Shown here in pieces: positions 7,603 to 16,890 of a DNA stretch of 64,000 nucleotides. Below the pieces are notes generated by a model. That model did not search any database and had not been told where the DNA came from. It was given only the letters and a program-made list of their open reading frames with translations. The DNA is from Sphingomonas xinjiangensis (lineage in GTDB: Bacteria > Pseudomonadota > Alphaproteobacteria > Sphingomonadales > Sphingomonadaceae): positions 434,001 to 498,000 of the forward strand of contig NZ_JACIJF010000001.1 in assembly GCF_014199255.1 (NCBI RefSeq), given 5' to 3'. Every line of letters begins with the position of its first letter. The stretch's first letter is position 1. Both the position numbers and the translations under genes were made by a program.

Positions 7603-8994
7603 TCAGCAGGCGACGACGTTTACCGCGAGGCCACCTTGCGCGGTCTCCTTGTATTTGGAGCGCATGTCCTCGCCGGTCTGGCGCATCGTCTCGATCACCG
7701 CGTCGAGGCTGACGATGTGGCTGCCATCGCCGTGGAGCGCGAGATAGGCGGCGTTGATCGCCTTGATTGCGCCCATCGTGTTGCGCTCGATGCAGGGGAT
7801 CTGGACGAGGCCGCCGATCGGATCGCAGGTGAGGCCGAGATTATGCTCCATGCCGATCTCGGCGGCGTTCTCGATCTGGGCGTTGGTGGCGCCGAGCGCG
7901 GCGGCGAGGCCGGCGGCGGCCATCGAGCAGGCGACGCCGACTTCACCCTGGCAGCCCATCTCGGCGGCGGAGATCGAGGCGCGCTTTTTGTAGAGGAAGC
8001 CGATGGCGGCGGCGGTGAGCAGGAAGGTACGCGCGCCCGCGGGAGTGGGCGCAGCGCAGAAGGTCTCGTAATAGCGCAGCACGGCCGGGATCACGCCGGC
8101 GGCGCCGTTGGTGGGTGCGGTGACGACGCGGCCGCCGGCTGCGTTCTCTTCGTTGACGGCAAGCGCCCAGAGACTGACCCAGTCGAAGACAAGCGAGGGA
8201 TCGCTGCGTGGGCCGCGGGCGATCAGACGCTGGTGGAGGTCGCGGGCGCGGCGCTTGACCTTGAGGCCCCCGGGCAGCTCGCCCTCTCCCCGGCAGCCGC
8301 GGTCGATACAGGCGGACATGGCGGCGCGCAGGCTGTCGATGAAGGCGTCGGTCTCGGCATCGTCGCGCCAGGCGGCTTCGTTGGCGCGGACGATGTCGGC
8401 GATGGAGACGCCCTGCGCTTCGCCCACCGCGAGCAGCTCGGCGCCCGAGGTGAAGGCGAAAGGGAGCTTGACGTTGGTCTGGGGCGGTTCGCAGCCGCCC
8501 TCTACGATCGCGCCGCCGCCGATCGAATAGACGAAGCTCTCATAGGGTTCGGAATTGGCGTAATGCGCGACGAAGCGCATGCCATTGGGGTGCGCGGGAA
8601 GAAACCGGTCCTCACGGAAGATCAGGTGGCGGCCTTCCACGAAGGGGACCGCGACGTGGCCGCCGAGGACGAGCGTCTGTTCGGCGCGGATGGTGGAGAC
8701 GATGGTCGCGACGGCGTCCGGATCGACGGCCTCGGGACGGTGGCCGGCGAGGCCGAGCAGCACCGCGATATCGGTGGCATGGCCGCGACCGGTAAGCGCG
8801 AGTGAGCCGAACAGTTCGCAAGAGACGGCAGTGGGTGTCCCGCGATCGATCGCGGCTTCGGCGAAGGCGGCGGCGGCGCGCATCGGGCCGACAGTGTGCG
8901 AGCTGGACGGGCCGATGCCGATGGTGAACAGGTCAGCCAGGCCGATCGTCGCCTCCGCCTGGGTGCGGGCGCGGGGGTTCGCCGGATCCAACAT
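7603..8994 (-). CDS. sdaA: L-serine ammonia-lyase, single-chain iron-sulfur type
   Basis: Deaminates L-serine to pyruvate and ammonia in the cytosol using a 4Fe-4S cluster. The protein is 463 aa, the normal size for the one-chain enzyme with an N-terminal beta domain and C-terminal alpha domain. Seen motifs are [14 protein letters not shown] near residue 33, [16 protein letters not shown], and [17 protein letters not shown]. The last of these carries two of the cluster cysteines. A cysteine also ends the chain (AVNVVAC). In the E. coli-type enzyme the C-terminal Cys enters the active site as a tail ligand. The start ATG at 8994 has AGGAG just upstream. Confidence 0.95.
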   Translation of the reverse strand: MLDPANPRARTQAEATIGLADLFTIGIGPSSSHTVGPMRAAAAFAEAAIDRGTPTAVSCELFGSLALTGRGHATDIAVLLGLAGHRPEAVDPDAVATIVSTIRAEQTLVLGGHVAVPFVEGRHLIFREDRFLPAHPNGMRFVAHYANSEPYESFVYSIGGGAIVEGGCEPPQTNVKLPFAFTSGAELLAVGEAQGVSIADIVRANEAAWRDDAETDAFIDSLRAAMSACIDRGCRGEGELPGGLKVKRRARDLHQRLIARGPRSDPSLVFDWVSLWALAVNEENAAGGRVVTAPTNGAAGVIPAVLRYYETFCAAPTPAGARTFLLTAAAIGFLYKKRASISAAEMGCQGEVGVACSMAAAGLAAALGATNAQIENAAEIGMEHNLGLTCDPIGGLVQIPCIERNTMGAIKAINAAYLALHGDGSHIVSLDAVIETMRQTGEDMRSKYKETAQGGLAVNVVAC

Positions 8995-9040
8995 GCTCTC
9001 TCCTGCGCGGCTTCTTCACTTGACCATATAGGCGCGCGGG

Positions 9041-9066
9041 GGCGCCCCGGCGAGGGCCGGAGCGCC
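9041..9066. terminator. GC-rich hairpin between aspS and sdaA
   Basis: An 11-position stem with one mismatch (GGCGCCCCGGC against GCCGGAGCGCC) closes a GAGG loop, in the gap between the aspS stop and the sdaA start. There is no T-run in the aspS direction, so termination efficiency is unclear. Confidence 0.4.
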
Positions 9067-9080
9067 TTTGACGATGCTGC

Positions 9081-10919
9081 TTAGCCCGCGGCTGGATCGA
9101 CGATGCCGTCGGTGCCCTTTTTGGCGAGGTCGGCGGCGACCTGGGGGGAGAGGCGGATGCTCAGCTCCTTTAACTGCTTCTCGCTGACGAAGGACGGGGC
9201 GCCCATCATCAGATCCTCGGCCTTTTGAGTCATCGGGAAGGTGATTACCTCGCGGATGTTCGGCTCGTCGGCGAGCAGCATGACGATGCGGTCCACACCC
9301 GGTGCCGAGCCGCCGTGCGGGGGCGCGCCGAACTTGAACGCGTTGATCATGCCCGCGAAGTTCGCATCGACATCGGCCTGGCTGTAGCCGGCGATCTCGA
9401 ACGCCTTGTACATGATTTCCGGACGGTGGTTCCGGATCGCGCCCGAGCTCAGTTCGATGCCATTGCAGACGATGTCGTACTGGTAAGCCAGGATCTCGAG
9501 CGGGTCCTTGGTCTCCAGCGCTTCCAACTCGCCCTGGGGCATGGAAAAGGGATTGTGGCTGAAGTCGACCTTCTTGGCGTCCTCGTCATATTCGAACATC
9601 GGGAAGTCGACGATCCAACAGAATTCGAAGCGCTTCTTGTCAATCAGGTCGAGCTGCTCGGCAGCGCGGGTGCGCGCCAGACCGGCGAGCTTGGTGGCCT
9701 GGGCTTCCTTGCCAGCGGCGAAGAAGATGCCGTCATTTGGGCCGAGACCCATCGCCTGCGCGATCGCCTTCATGCCGTCCTGGCCATGGTTGTTGGCAAT
9801 CGGGCCGCCGAACACGCCATCCTTCTGGGTGGCATAGCCGAGACCGGGGAAGCCTTCAGACTGCGCCCAGGCGTTCATGTCGTCGAAGAACTTGCGGCTC
9901 TTCTCATGCGTGTTCGGCGCCGGAATCGCGCGGACGACATCGCCGCCCTCGACCATCGAGGCGAAGCGGCCGAAGCCCGAACCCTGAAAGTGTTCGGACA
10001 CGTCGGTGATGAGGATCGGGTTGCGCAGATCAGGCTTGTCGTTGCCGTATTTCAGCATCGATTCGCGGTAGGGAATGCGCTTGAAGGGAAGCGCCGAGAC
10101 AGTGCGGCCCTTCCCTTCCCAATCGGCGAACTCTTCAAACACGCCGTGAAGAACCGGCTCAATCGCCGCAAAAACATCGTCTTGCGTGACATAGCTCATT
10201 TCGAAATCGAGCTGGTAGAACTCACCCGGCGAGCGATCGGCGCGGGCGTCCTCGTCGCGGAAGCAGGGGGCGATCTGGAAATAGCGGTCGAAACCGGCCA
10301 CCATCAGCAGCTGCTTGAACATCTGCGGCGCCTGGGGGAGCGCGTAGAACTTGCCCGGGTGAACGCGGCTGGGGACCAGATAGTCGCGCGCGCCTTCCGG
10401 GCTGGACGCGGTCAGGATCGGGGTCTGGAACTCAGTGAAGCCCTGGTCGATCATCCGGCGGCGAAGCGACGAGATGACGTTCGAGCGCAGCAGGATGTTC
10501 TTGTGCACCTTGTCACGGCGCAGATCGAGGAAGCGGTAGCGCAGGCGGATATCCTCCGGATACTCGGCGTCGCCGAACACCGGGAGCGGCAGCTCCTGCG
10601 CCTGGGACTGCACGGTGACCTGGGCCGCGCGGACTTCGATCTCTCCGGTCGGCAGGTTGGGGTTCACGACGCTGGCGTCGCGAGCGACGACGGTGCCGGT
10701 GACCGTCACCACCGATTCGCTGCGCAGCGATTCGATCGCCGCAAAGGCCGGGCCGCTGACGTCGGTGACGATCTGGGTAATGCCATAATGATCGCGCAGA
10801 TCGATGAAGACGAGATCGCCATGATCGCGCTTGCGGTGCACCCAGCCGGAGACGCGGACTTCCTGCCCGACATGGTCGGCGCGGAGCTGAGCGCAGGTGT
10901 GGGTGCGATAGGGGTGCAT
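9081..10919 (-). CDS. aspS: Aspartate--tRNA ligase
   Basis: Class II aminoacyl-tRNA synthetase that charges tRNA-Asp, and in many alphaproteobacteria also tRNA-Asn. The protein is about 612 aa, the long bacterial type. An N-terminal OB-fold anticodon domain ([20 protein letters not shown]) comes first. The catalytic core has motif 2 ([10 protein letters not shown]), a GAD insertion region, and motif 3 ([14 protein letters not shown]). I prefer the ATG at 10919 because GAGAGA then lies at a proper distance; an ATG two codons upstream at 10925 abuts the purine run. Transcription diverges from rnd. Confidence 0.97.
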   Translation of the reverse strand: MHPYRTHTCAQLRADHVGQEVRVSGWVHRKRDHGDLVFIDLRDHYGITQIVTDVSGPAFAAIESLRSESVVTVTGTVVARDASVVNPNLPTGEIEVRAAQVTVQSQAQELPLPVFGDAEYPEDIRLRYRFLDLRRDKVHKNILLRSNVISSLRRRMIDQGFTEFQTPILTASSPEGARDYLVPSRVHPGKFYALPQAPQMFKQLLMVAGFDRYFQIAPCFRDEDARADRSPGEFYQLDFEMSYVTQDDVFAAIEPVLHGVFEEFADWEGKGRTVSALPFKRIPYRESMLKYGNDKPDLRNPILITDVSEHFQGSGFGRFASMVEGGDVVRAIPAPNTHEKSRKFFDDMNAWAQSEGFPGLGYATQKDGVFGGPIANNHGQDGMKAIAQAMGLGPNDGIFFAAGKEAQATKLAGLARTRAAEQLDLIDKKRFEFCWIVDFPMFEYDEDAKKVDFSHNPFSMPQGELEALETKDPLEILAYQYDIVCNGIELSSGAIRNHRPEIMYKAFEIAGYSQADVDANFAGMINAFKFGAPPHGGSAPGVDRIVMLLADEPNIREVITFPMTQKAEDLMMGAPSFVSEKQLKELSIRLSPQVAADLAKKGTDGIVDPAAG

Positions 10920-11022
10920 GGTCATTCTCTCGATGATCGTCGCCTTAGCGGCAGCGCAGGCATGTTAAGCGTGGCCGCGCATTCCTGTCACACCCCACTT
11001 TTGTCAACCCGAAGACCGGTAT

Positions 11023-12213
11023 ATGGCCATGCCGATGCACATACATGGCTTGATCGAGGACACCGCCACCCTCGCCGCTCTCTGCTCTCGCCTGGCAAAG
11101 TCCGACTTCATCACGGTCGATACCGAGTTCATGCGCGAGAACAGCTATTGGCCTGAGCTTTGCCTGATCCAGGTGGCGAACACGGAAGAAGCTGCGGCGA
11201 TCGATCCGATGGCGCCCGGGCTCGACCTGAAGCCACTGCTCGAGCTGATGACCGAGAATGACGACGTGCTCAAAGTCTTCCACGCCGGCGGACAGGATCT
11301 GGAGATCGTCTACAACCTGACCGGCAAGACCCCCTTCCCCCTGTTCGATACGCAGGTGGCGGCGATGGCGCTGGGTCAGGGAGAGCAGATCGGTTATTCC
11401 AACCTGGTCGACACGTATCTGGGCATTGTCGTCGACAAGGGCGCGCGCTTCACCGACTGGGCGCGCCGACCGCTCGATGCGCGGCAGATCGAATATGCGA
11501 TCGGCGACGTCACGCACCTGTCAAAGATCTTCCCCAAGATGCTGGAGAAGCTGCGCAAGAGCGGGCGCGGCGTGTGGCTGAACCAGGAGATGGATCGGCT
11601 CGGCGATCCGGAGAATTATCGCAACGATCCGGATGTCGCCTGGGAACGCGTGCGCATTTCCAGCCGGAAGCCCGAAGTGCTGGGGCGATTGAAGGCGCTC
11701 GCCCGCTGGCGCGAACTGGAAGCGCAGGGCAAGGACCTGCCGCGCGGCCGCATCGTCAAGGACGAGACACTGGCCGACCTGGCGAGCAATCCACCACGCA
11801 AGCAGGCGGATTTGACGCGAGTACGCGGCCTGTCCGCGGCATGGGCGAACAACGATATCGGCGGGCGGCTGATGGCGGCGATCGAGGGATCGAAGCCGAT
11901 GTCGGCTGCGGAGATGCCCTCACGCGACGAGCGCAAGCCGGCGTTGGGCAAGGACGGTGCGCTGGTCGCCGATCTGCTCAAGCTGCTGCTCAAAATCCGC
12001 GCCAAGGAAATCAACGTGGCGGCCCGGCTGCTGGCCCGGTCGGAAGACCTGGAGGCGCTCGCCGCCGGCGTACGGGCCGGGCTACCGATCCTGGAGGGCT
12101 GGCGCTACGAGCAGTTTGGCCGCGACGCGCTGGCGCTGGTAGAGGGTCAGCTTGGGTTCACCGTCAAGGGCGGAAAGCTGAAGATGACCCGTACCGAGGA
12201 GCCAACTGCATGA
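11023..12213 (+). CDS. rnd: Ribonuclease D
   Basis: A 3'-5' exoribonuclease of the DEDDy superfamily that trims tRNA and other small RNAs. The protein is 396 aa. Exonuclease motif I is VDTEF (D33, E35), motif II is HAGGQDLEIVYN, and motif III is YAIGDVTHL with the Tyr and Asp. One or two HRDC-type helical domains follow; LKALARWRELEAQGKDLPRG marks the first. Three in-frame ATGs (11023, 11032 and 11038) compete as start and none has a strong ribosome site, so the first is kept. Its stop overlaps the start of the next gene (ATGA), implying translational coupling to the I78 lipoprotein. Confidence 0.93.
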   Translation: MAMPMHIHGLIEDTATLAALCSRLAKSDFITVDTEFMRENSYWPELCLIQVANTEEAAAIDPMAPGLDLKPLLELMTENDDVLKVFHAGGQDLEIVYNLTGKTPFPLFDTQVAAMALGQGEQIGYSNLVDTYLGIVVDKGARFTDWARRPLDARQIEYAIGDVTHLSKIFPKMLEKLRKSGRGVWLNQEMDRLGDPENYRNDPDVAWERVRISSRKPEVLGRLKALARWRELEAQGKDLPRGRIVKDETLADLASNPPRKQADLTRVRGLSAAWANNDIGGRLMAAIEGSKPMSAAEMPSRDERKPALGKDGALVADLLKLLLKIRAKEINVAARLLARSEDLEALAAGVRAGLPILEGWRYEQFGRDALALVEGQLGFTVKGGKLKMTRTEEPTA

Positions 12214-12527
12214 TCCGTTCTCTGCTGCCCGTCGCCGCGCTTGCCTGTGCCGCCTGCACGCAAGGGCACCCACAGCAGGAGCATCCCCAGACCACGGTAG
12301 TCGCCCCGCCTGCCGTCCCCGGGGGCGCCTGCACCAAGGAAGGCCTTGCCGCGCTGGTGGGCAAAACCCGCAGCGAAGCGGTCGCGGCCGAGGCGCTTCG
12401 GCTTTCCGGCGCGCAAACGTTGCGCTGGATCGAGCCGGGCCAGGCCGTCACCATGGATTATCGCGAGGACCGGCTAAACCTGCACCTAGACGCACAAGGC
12501 AAGATCGAGCGCGCCGGCTGCAGCTGA
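12210..12527 (+). CDS. I78 family peptidase-inhibitor lipoprotein
   Basis: A 105-aa protein with a short signal and a probable lipobox (LACAAC, Cys at about residue 16), followed by a Pro-rich linker. The mature domain has the I78 signature: GGACTKEGLAALVGKT near its start, then RWIEPGQAVTMDYREDRLN and a final Cys in ERAGC. The two domain cysteines probably form the family disulfide. Characterised relatives inhibit serine proteases such as elastase or subtilisin. Here the target would be periplasmic or extracellular. The ATG overlaps the rnd stop. No functional link between the two is known. A hairpin terminator follows. Confidence 0.8.
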   Translation: MIRSLLPVAALACAACTQGHPQQEHPQTTVVAPPAVPGGACTKEGLAALVGKTRSEAVAAEALRLSGAQTLRWIEPGQAVTMDYREDRLNLHLDAQGKIERAGCS

Positions 12528-12565
12528 ACCGCGGCCAGGCTGTAGCGACCTTCAGCGCTTTGAAC

Positions 12566-12588
12566 TCCCCTCCCTTGCAAGGAGGGGA
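12566..12588. terminator. Hairpin terminator between convergent genes
   Basis: An 8-bp perfect stem (TCCCCTCC and GGAGGGGA) with a 7-base loop lies between the convergent I78 gene (stop 12527) and ppx (stop 12609). Its position suggests bidirectional termination, although T-runs are short. Confidence 0.6.
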
Positions 12589-12608
12589 AATGCAAATGCA
12601 GCTATGGC

Positions 12609-14114
12609 CTAGAGTTCCAGCACCGGCTGGCACCCGAAGGCGGCAGCCAGCGCCTTGTGCCGCCGCTCGACAGTGTCGCCGTAGAGCGCCTCATCGTCGG
12701 GCGGCAGGCGCAGCGCGAGGGCTCCGTCCGAAAGGGCGAGACGCGAGCGCTGCAACGGCGCCGCGACCCCGCCGCTCAGCCGCTGGCCGAGCCGCATAGC
12801 AAGACCCCAGAGCTTGGCGCGGCGCAACGCTTCAAGTCCGGCAAGCCGCCCCAGCGGTTCAGGACTGTCCATCTTGCCGCCCAGCGACGCATACAGCGCC
12901 TGGGCTATCAGCGCGCGGCCGGTGGCGTCGACACCGACCCAATTGCCGTGCAGCCCGATTTCCATGCCGCGCTCGTCGCGGAACTCGGGATTGGCACGCC
13001 AGCCGACATCGGCGAGCAGGCAAGCGGCATGGCGCAGCCGCGCCAGTTCGGCGGGCTCATCGGCGAACAGCGGCGCAATCCAGCGACCGAGCAGATCGCC
13101 ATGTTCGGGGAAGCGGCCGAGGCGGCGGCCCTCGTCGCGTGCGGCGACGATCAGCGGGTCCTGTTGGCGCTCCGCGACCGAAAGGCGCTGGAACAACAGC
13201 CCTTCGCGCAGGCCATAGGCCGATACGGTCGTGCCGCTGCTGCCGAGATGCTTGACGACACTCCCGAGCAACGCCGCGGCATCGCCCAGGGTGGGCAGGC
13301 GCGCGCTCGACAGGTCGGGCACAGCCTTGAGCTCGGCCTTGGACAAGTCTGCAAGCATGCGCGTGAGCTCACCGATGCGCTCGAGCGACAGCGGATATTG
13401 GTGCACCACCGGCAGCGGATACGCTGCCAGGTGCATGTCCAGCTTGGCCAGCGAGCGCCACGAACCGCCGACCAGGTAAAAAGGCAGGCCCTTGCCCCTG
13501 CCCGTCCACCCCGCCTCGGCAATGAGCCGGGCAACGGTGCGGTCGAGCACGCCCTTGCCCTGGGCGCGGATCGCACCCAGGCGCAGCACGCCGAGCGGAT
13601 AGGAAATGCGGTCGGTGACCGTGCCCGCGACGACGCGGACCAGCTCGAGACTGCCGCCGCCCAGATCGCCGACGATACCGTCCGCGTCCGGGATACCGGA
13701 GAGCACCCCGAATCCGGAAGCCATCGCTTCCTCTTCCCCCGGCAGCAGCTCAACCTCGAGCCCGTAGCGCCGTGCAGCGTCGATCAGTTCGTGGCCGTTG
13801 GACGCGTCCCGCACGGCGGCGGTGGCGACGGTGCGCAGCTCGGTCACCTGCATCTCGCGCGCGAGCTTGGCAAAGCGTTGCAGCGCAGAGCAGGCAAGCG
13901 CCAGCCCGGCGGCCTCGATCGCGCCGGTCTGGCTGAGCGAGCGGCCGAGCCCGGCCATGACCTTTTCGTTGAACAGGATCGCGGGCAAGCGCGCCGGCCC
14001 CTGATACACCACCAGGCGGACCGAATTGGAGCCGATGTCTATGATGGCAATGCGAGGTTCCCCGGCGTCCCCCGCACGGGGCGGGGTTCGGGACGACACG
14101 GTGGTCAAGCTCAA
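12609..14114 (-). CDS. ppx: Exopolyphosphatase (Ppx/GppA family)
   Basis: Hydrolyses polyphosphate to orthophosphate, or the gamma phosphate of pppGpp. The protein is 501 aa. It has the ASKHA phosphatase fold, with IAIIDIGSNSVRLVVYQG near residue 22, the catalytic glutamate region ATAAVRDASNG, and the second nucleotide-phosphate loop GIVGDLGGGSLELVRV. An HD-like C-terminal helical domain follows. The chosen start is a TTG at 14114 whose TTGA overlaps the ppk stop. A GTG five codons downstream at 14099 is an alternative. It is last in the DUF2066-hdaA-ppk1-ppx transcription unit. Confidence 0.93.
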   Translation of the reverse strand: MSLTTVSSRTPPRAGDAGEPRIAIIDIGSNSVRLVVYQGPARLPAILFNEKVMAGLGRSLSQTGAIEAAGLALACSALQRFAKLAREMQVTELRTVATAAVRDASNGHELIDAARRYGLEVELLPGEEEAMASGFGVLSGIPDADGIVGDLGGGSLELVRVVAGTVTDRISYPLGVLRLGAIRAQGKGVLDRTVARLIAEAGWTGRGKGLPFYLVGGSWRSLAKLDMHLAAYPLPVVHQYPLSLERIGELTRMLADLSKAELKAVPDLSSARLPTLGDAAALLGSVVKHLGSSGTTVSAYGLREGLLFQRLSVAERQQDPLIVAARDEGRRLGRFPEHGDLLGRWIAPLFADEPAELARLRHAACLLADVGWRANPEFRDERGMEIGLHGNWVGVDATGRALIAQALYASLGGKMDSPEPLGRLAGLEALRRAKLWGLAMRLGQRLSGGVAAPLQRSRLALSDGALALRLPPDDEALYGDTVERRHKALAAAFGCQPVLEL

Positions 14115-16279
14115 GCGCCCTTCGCCGCAGCGCGCCGACGCTTCAACGACAGCTTGGGCACAGGCTTGCGCTTTTCGAGCGCGGCACCGCGGCCGGACAG
14201 CGACGGATTGGTCATGAAATACCGGTGCAGGTTGAATGCCCCTTCGCTGGCATCGGCGCGGACATAGCTACCGTCAGGTTGGAGGAACCAGCTCTGTTCA
14301 TTGTCGAGCAGGTTGGCCACCATCACCTGATCCAGCACCTGATCATGCACCGTCTTGTTGAGGATCGGTAACATGAACTCCACGCGGCGATCGAAGTTGC
14401 GCTGCATCCAGTCCGCCGACGAGATGAACACCCTGGCTCCATCGTTGGGCAGCGTAGCGCCGTTGCCGAATGCCCAGATGCGGCTGTGTTCGAGGAAGCG
14501 GCCGACGATCGACTTGACGCGGATATTCTCCGACATCCCGGGCACGCCGGGGCGAAGGCAGCAGATGCCACGGATGATCAAATCGACCTCCACGCCGGCA
14601 TTGCTCGCCTCGTACAGCTTTTCGATGGTCGCGGGGTCGACCAGCGAATTCATCTTGGCCCAGATTGCACCGGGCTTCCCAGCGCGGACCTGGGCGATCT
14701 CGCCGTCGATCAGATCCTTGAGCTGGTTGCGCAAATCGCGCGGGCTGATCGCCAGCAGCTTCAGGCTCTTGGGTTCGACATAGCCGGTCACATAGTTGAA
14801 GATCTGCGCCGCATCGGTGCCGATGCGCGGATCGGCAGTGAAGAAGCTGAGATCGGTGTAGATGCGCGCGGTGACCGGGTGGTAATTGCCGGTGCCGAGA
14901 TGGCAATAGGTCCGGAAGCCATTACCCTCTCGCCGGACCACCATCGAGATCTTGGCGTGGGTCTTCCAATCGATGAAGCCATAGACCACCTGCACCCCCG
15001 CACGCTCGAGCGCGGTGGCCCAGAGAAGGTTCTGCTCCTCGTCGAACCGGGCCTTGAGTTCCACGACCGCGGTGACCGACTTGCCGGCCTCCGCCGCGGC
15101 GATCAGCGCGTTGATGACGCCGGCCTGCTTGCCCGCGCGGTACAGCGTCTGCTTGATCGCGACGACGTCCGGGTCCTGCGCCGCTTGCGTCAGGAAGGCG
15201 ATCACCACGTCGAAGGTCTCGTACGGGTGGTGGACGACGATGTCCTTGGCCCGGATCGCGGCAAAGCAGTCGCCGCCATATTCGCGGATCCGTTCGGGAA
15301 AGCGCGGGGTGTAGGGCGAGAATTTCAGCTCGGGCCGCTCCTCATCAACCAGCTTCGCCAGATCGCCGACGCCCAGGAAGCCGCCGGTTTCGGTGAGCAG
15401 CGCCTCGCTGCCGCCCAGTTCCTCCTTGAGTACCGCCTCCAGCGCAGAGGGGATCGAGTCCTCCATTTCCAGGCGGATCACTCGGCCGCGGCGGCGGCGC
15501 TTGATCGCGCTGCGGAAGGTGAGAACCAGATCCTCGGCCTCTTCCTCGATTTCCAGGTCGCTGTCGCGCAGCACCCGGAACACCCCGGAGCCGTGCACCG
15601 TGTAGCCGGGAAACAGCAGGTGCCAGAAATGCTTCACCACCGTCTCGATCGCGACATAGCGCGCCGGTTCGCCCGGCAGGCGAATGAAGCGCGGCATGGT
15701 GGTGGGCAACAGCACCAGTTCGCGGATCGGCTCTTGGTCCGTATCGCGCACCAGGTCGAAGATAACGCTAAGCCCCTGATTGGGGATGAAGGGAAACGGG
15801 TGCGCGGGATCGAGCGCCTGAGGCGTCAGGATCGGGAAGATCTGCTCGCCGAAATGCGCTTCCAGCCAGTCCTGGCTCTCGCCCTCGATCGCGTCGGCTT
15901 CCAGGACATGGATACCGGCCTGCGCCAGCTCGCTGCGGATCACGTTCCAGACGCTTTGCTGGTTGTCGGCGAGGATCGCCGCTTCGGCCAGGATGGCTGC
16001 GAGCTGCTGACCCGGGGTCAGGCCGTCCGCGGAGCGCGCCTCGACCTGCTGGAGCTCCTGACCGAGCAGGCCAGCGACGCGGACCATGAAGAACTCGTCG
16101 AAATTCGACCCCGAGATGGACAGGAAGCGCAGGCGTTCCAGGAGGGGATGCGCGGGGTTGCAGGCTTCATCCATGACCCGGCGGTTAAAGGCCAGCCAGC
16201 TCATCTCCCGGTTGAAATAGCGGTCACTCCCGGTGCCGGTTTCCGGTTCCTCGATCGCCTTGGGCCGCACGTTGGTCAT
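14111..16279 (-). CDS. ppk1: Polyphosphate kinase 1 (RNA degradosome polyphosphate kinase)
   Basis: Reversibly makes long-chain polyphosphate from ATP at the inner face of the membrane. The protein is 722 aa, the standard size. The N-terminal domain begins YFNREMSWLAFNRRVMDEA. The head domain includes HHPYETFDVVIAFL. The two catalytic C-terminal domains carry the autophosphorylated His in HLGTGNYHPVTARIYTD and a second conserved segment near RGICCLRPGVPG. The start ATG at 16279 overlaps the hdaA stop (ATGA), and its own stop overlaps the ppx start. Kinase and phosphatase are thus coupled, as is common. Upstream coupling to hdaA is a frequent alphaproteobacterial arrangement. Confidence 0.97.
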   Translation of the reverse strand: MTNVRPKAIEEPETGTGSDRYFNREMSWLAFNRRVMDEACNPAHPLLERLRFLSISGSNFDEFFMVRVAGLLGQELQQVEARSADGLTPGQQLAAILAEAAILADNQQSVWNVIRSELAQAGIHVLEADAIEGESQDWLEAHFGEQIFPILTPQALDPAHPFPFIPNQGLSVIFDLVRDTDQEPIRELVLLPTTMPRFIRLPGEPARYVAIETVVKHFWHLLFPGYTVHGSGVFRVLRDSDLEIEEEAEDLVLTFRSAIKRRRRGRVIRLEMEDSIPSALEAVLKEELGGSEALLTETGGFLGVGDLAKLVDEERPELKFSPYTPRFPERIREYGGDCFAAIRAKDIVVHHPYETFDVVIAFLTQAAQDPDVVAIKQTLYRAGKQAGVINALIAAAEAGKSVTAVVELKARFDEEQNLLWATALERAGVQVVYGFIDWKTHAKISMVVRREGNGFRTYCHLGTGNYHPVTARIYTDLSFFTADPRIGTDAAQIFNYVTGYVEPKSLKLLAISPRDLRNQLKDLIDGEIAQVRAGKPGAIWAKMNSLVDPATIEKLYEASNAGVEVDLIIRGICCLRPGVPGMSENIRVKSIVGRFLEHSRIWAFGNGATLPNDGARVFISSADWMQRNFDRRVEFMLPILNKTVHDQVLDQVMVANLLDNEQSWFLQPDGSYVRADASEGAFNLHRYFMTNPSLSGRGAALEKRKPVPKLSLKRRRAAAKGA

Positions 16280-16890
16280 CGTTCCTCGTCTTCTTCGGGC
16301 TTGCTCAGGAGCCCGGCGGCACCGAGCACCTGGCGCACCATGGGAATGGTCAGGCGTTGTTCCGCCTCGGTTTCCAGCACATCGGCAACGCGCAGGATTG
16401 CGATATGGCTGCGCTCGATCCGGCGCGACAGCCAGGCGACCACATCGGGCTTCGCATGCAACAGGTGCCGCTCGAACGCGCGTTCGATAAGCTGGGGGAT
16501 CAGGGCGTCGTCGGGCGGGCCTATCTCCAGCAGCGGCGAGGCCGCGAGGCGCGAGCGCAGGTCGGGGAGCTTGACCTGCCAGTCGGGGAGCGATGCCTCG
16601 GCGACCATCAGCAGCGGGCGGCGCTGCTGCTGGGCCAGGTTCCAGGCGTGGAAGACGTCGGTCTCGCTCGCCCGGTCGGCATCGTCGAAGATGTGGCCGC
16701 CGCTCTTGGCCGCGAAGATGCGCGCGAGCACGCTGCGCCCGGACTTGCGCGGGCCGACCAGAAGTGCGGCCATCACCGGCCAGGTCGCCCAGCGTTCGAG
16801 CTGCTGCACGGCGCGGACGTTGCAGTCGCTGATCAGGAATTCCGTCTCACGCGCGTCGGGCAGGCCGAGCGGCAGGCGCAGTTGCGTCAT
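16276..16890 (-). CDS. hdaA: DnaA-related regulatory protein HdaA
   Basis: A short AAA+ protein (204 aa) related to the ATPase domain of DnaA. Hda-type proteins join the sliding clamp and promote hydrolysis of DnaA-ATP, preventing re-initiation of replication. The N-terminal QLRLPLGLP (residues 3-11) is the expected clamp-binding motif. The P-loop region is LLVGPRKSGRS, somewhat relaxed from canonical Walker A. HIFDDAD takes the Walker B place. The sensor segment IAILRVADVLETEAEQRLT lies near the end. I chose the ATG at 16890, which overlaps the upstream gene's stop and puts the clamp motif at the very N-terminus. Confidence 0.9.
   Translation of the reverse strand: MTQLRLPLGLPDARETEFLISDCNVRAVQQLERWATWPVMAALLVGPRKSGRSVLARIFAAKSGGHIFDDADRASETDVFHAWNLAQQQRRPLLMVAEASLPDWQVKLPDLRSRLAASPLLEIGPPDDALIPQLIERAFERHLLHAKPDVVAWLSRRIERSHIAILRVADVLETEAEQRLTIPMVRQVLGAAGLLSKPEEDEER

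Noticed and set aside
6862..8805. A 647-codon open frame on the plus strand across ppk2 and sdaA
   Set aside because: It is antisense to two genes with clear catalytic motifs, shows no family features and has the Asp/Gly/Ala-rich look of reverse-strand high-GC coding DNA.
9225..11156. A 643-codon plus-strand open frame opposite aspS
   Set aside because: Antisense to aspS and running into rnd in a wrong frame; no motif.
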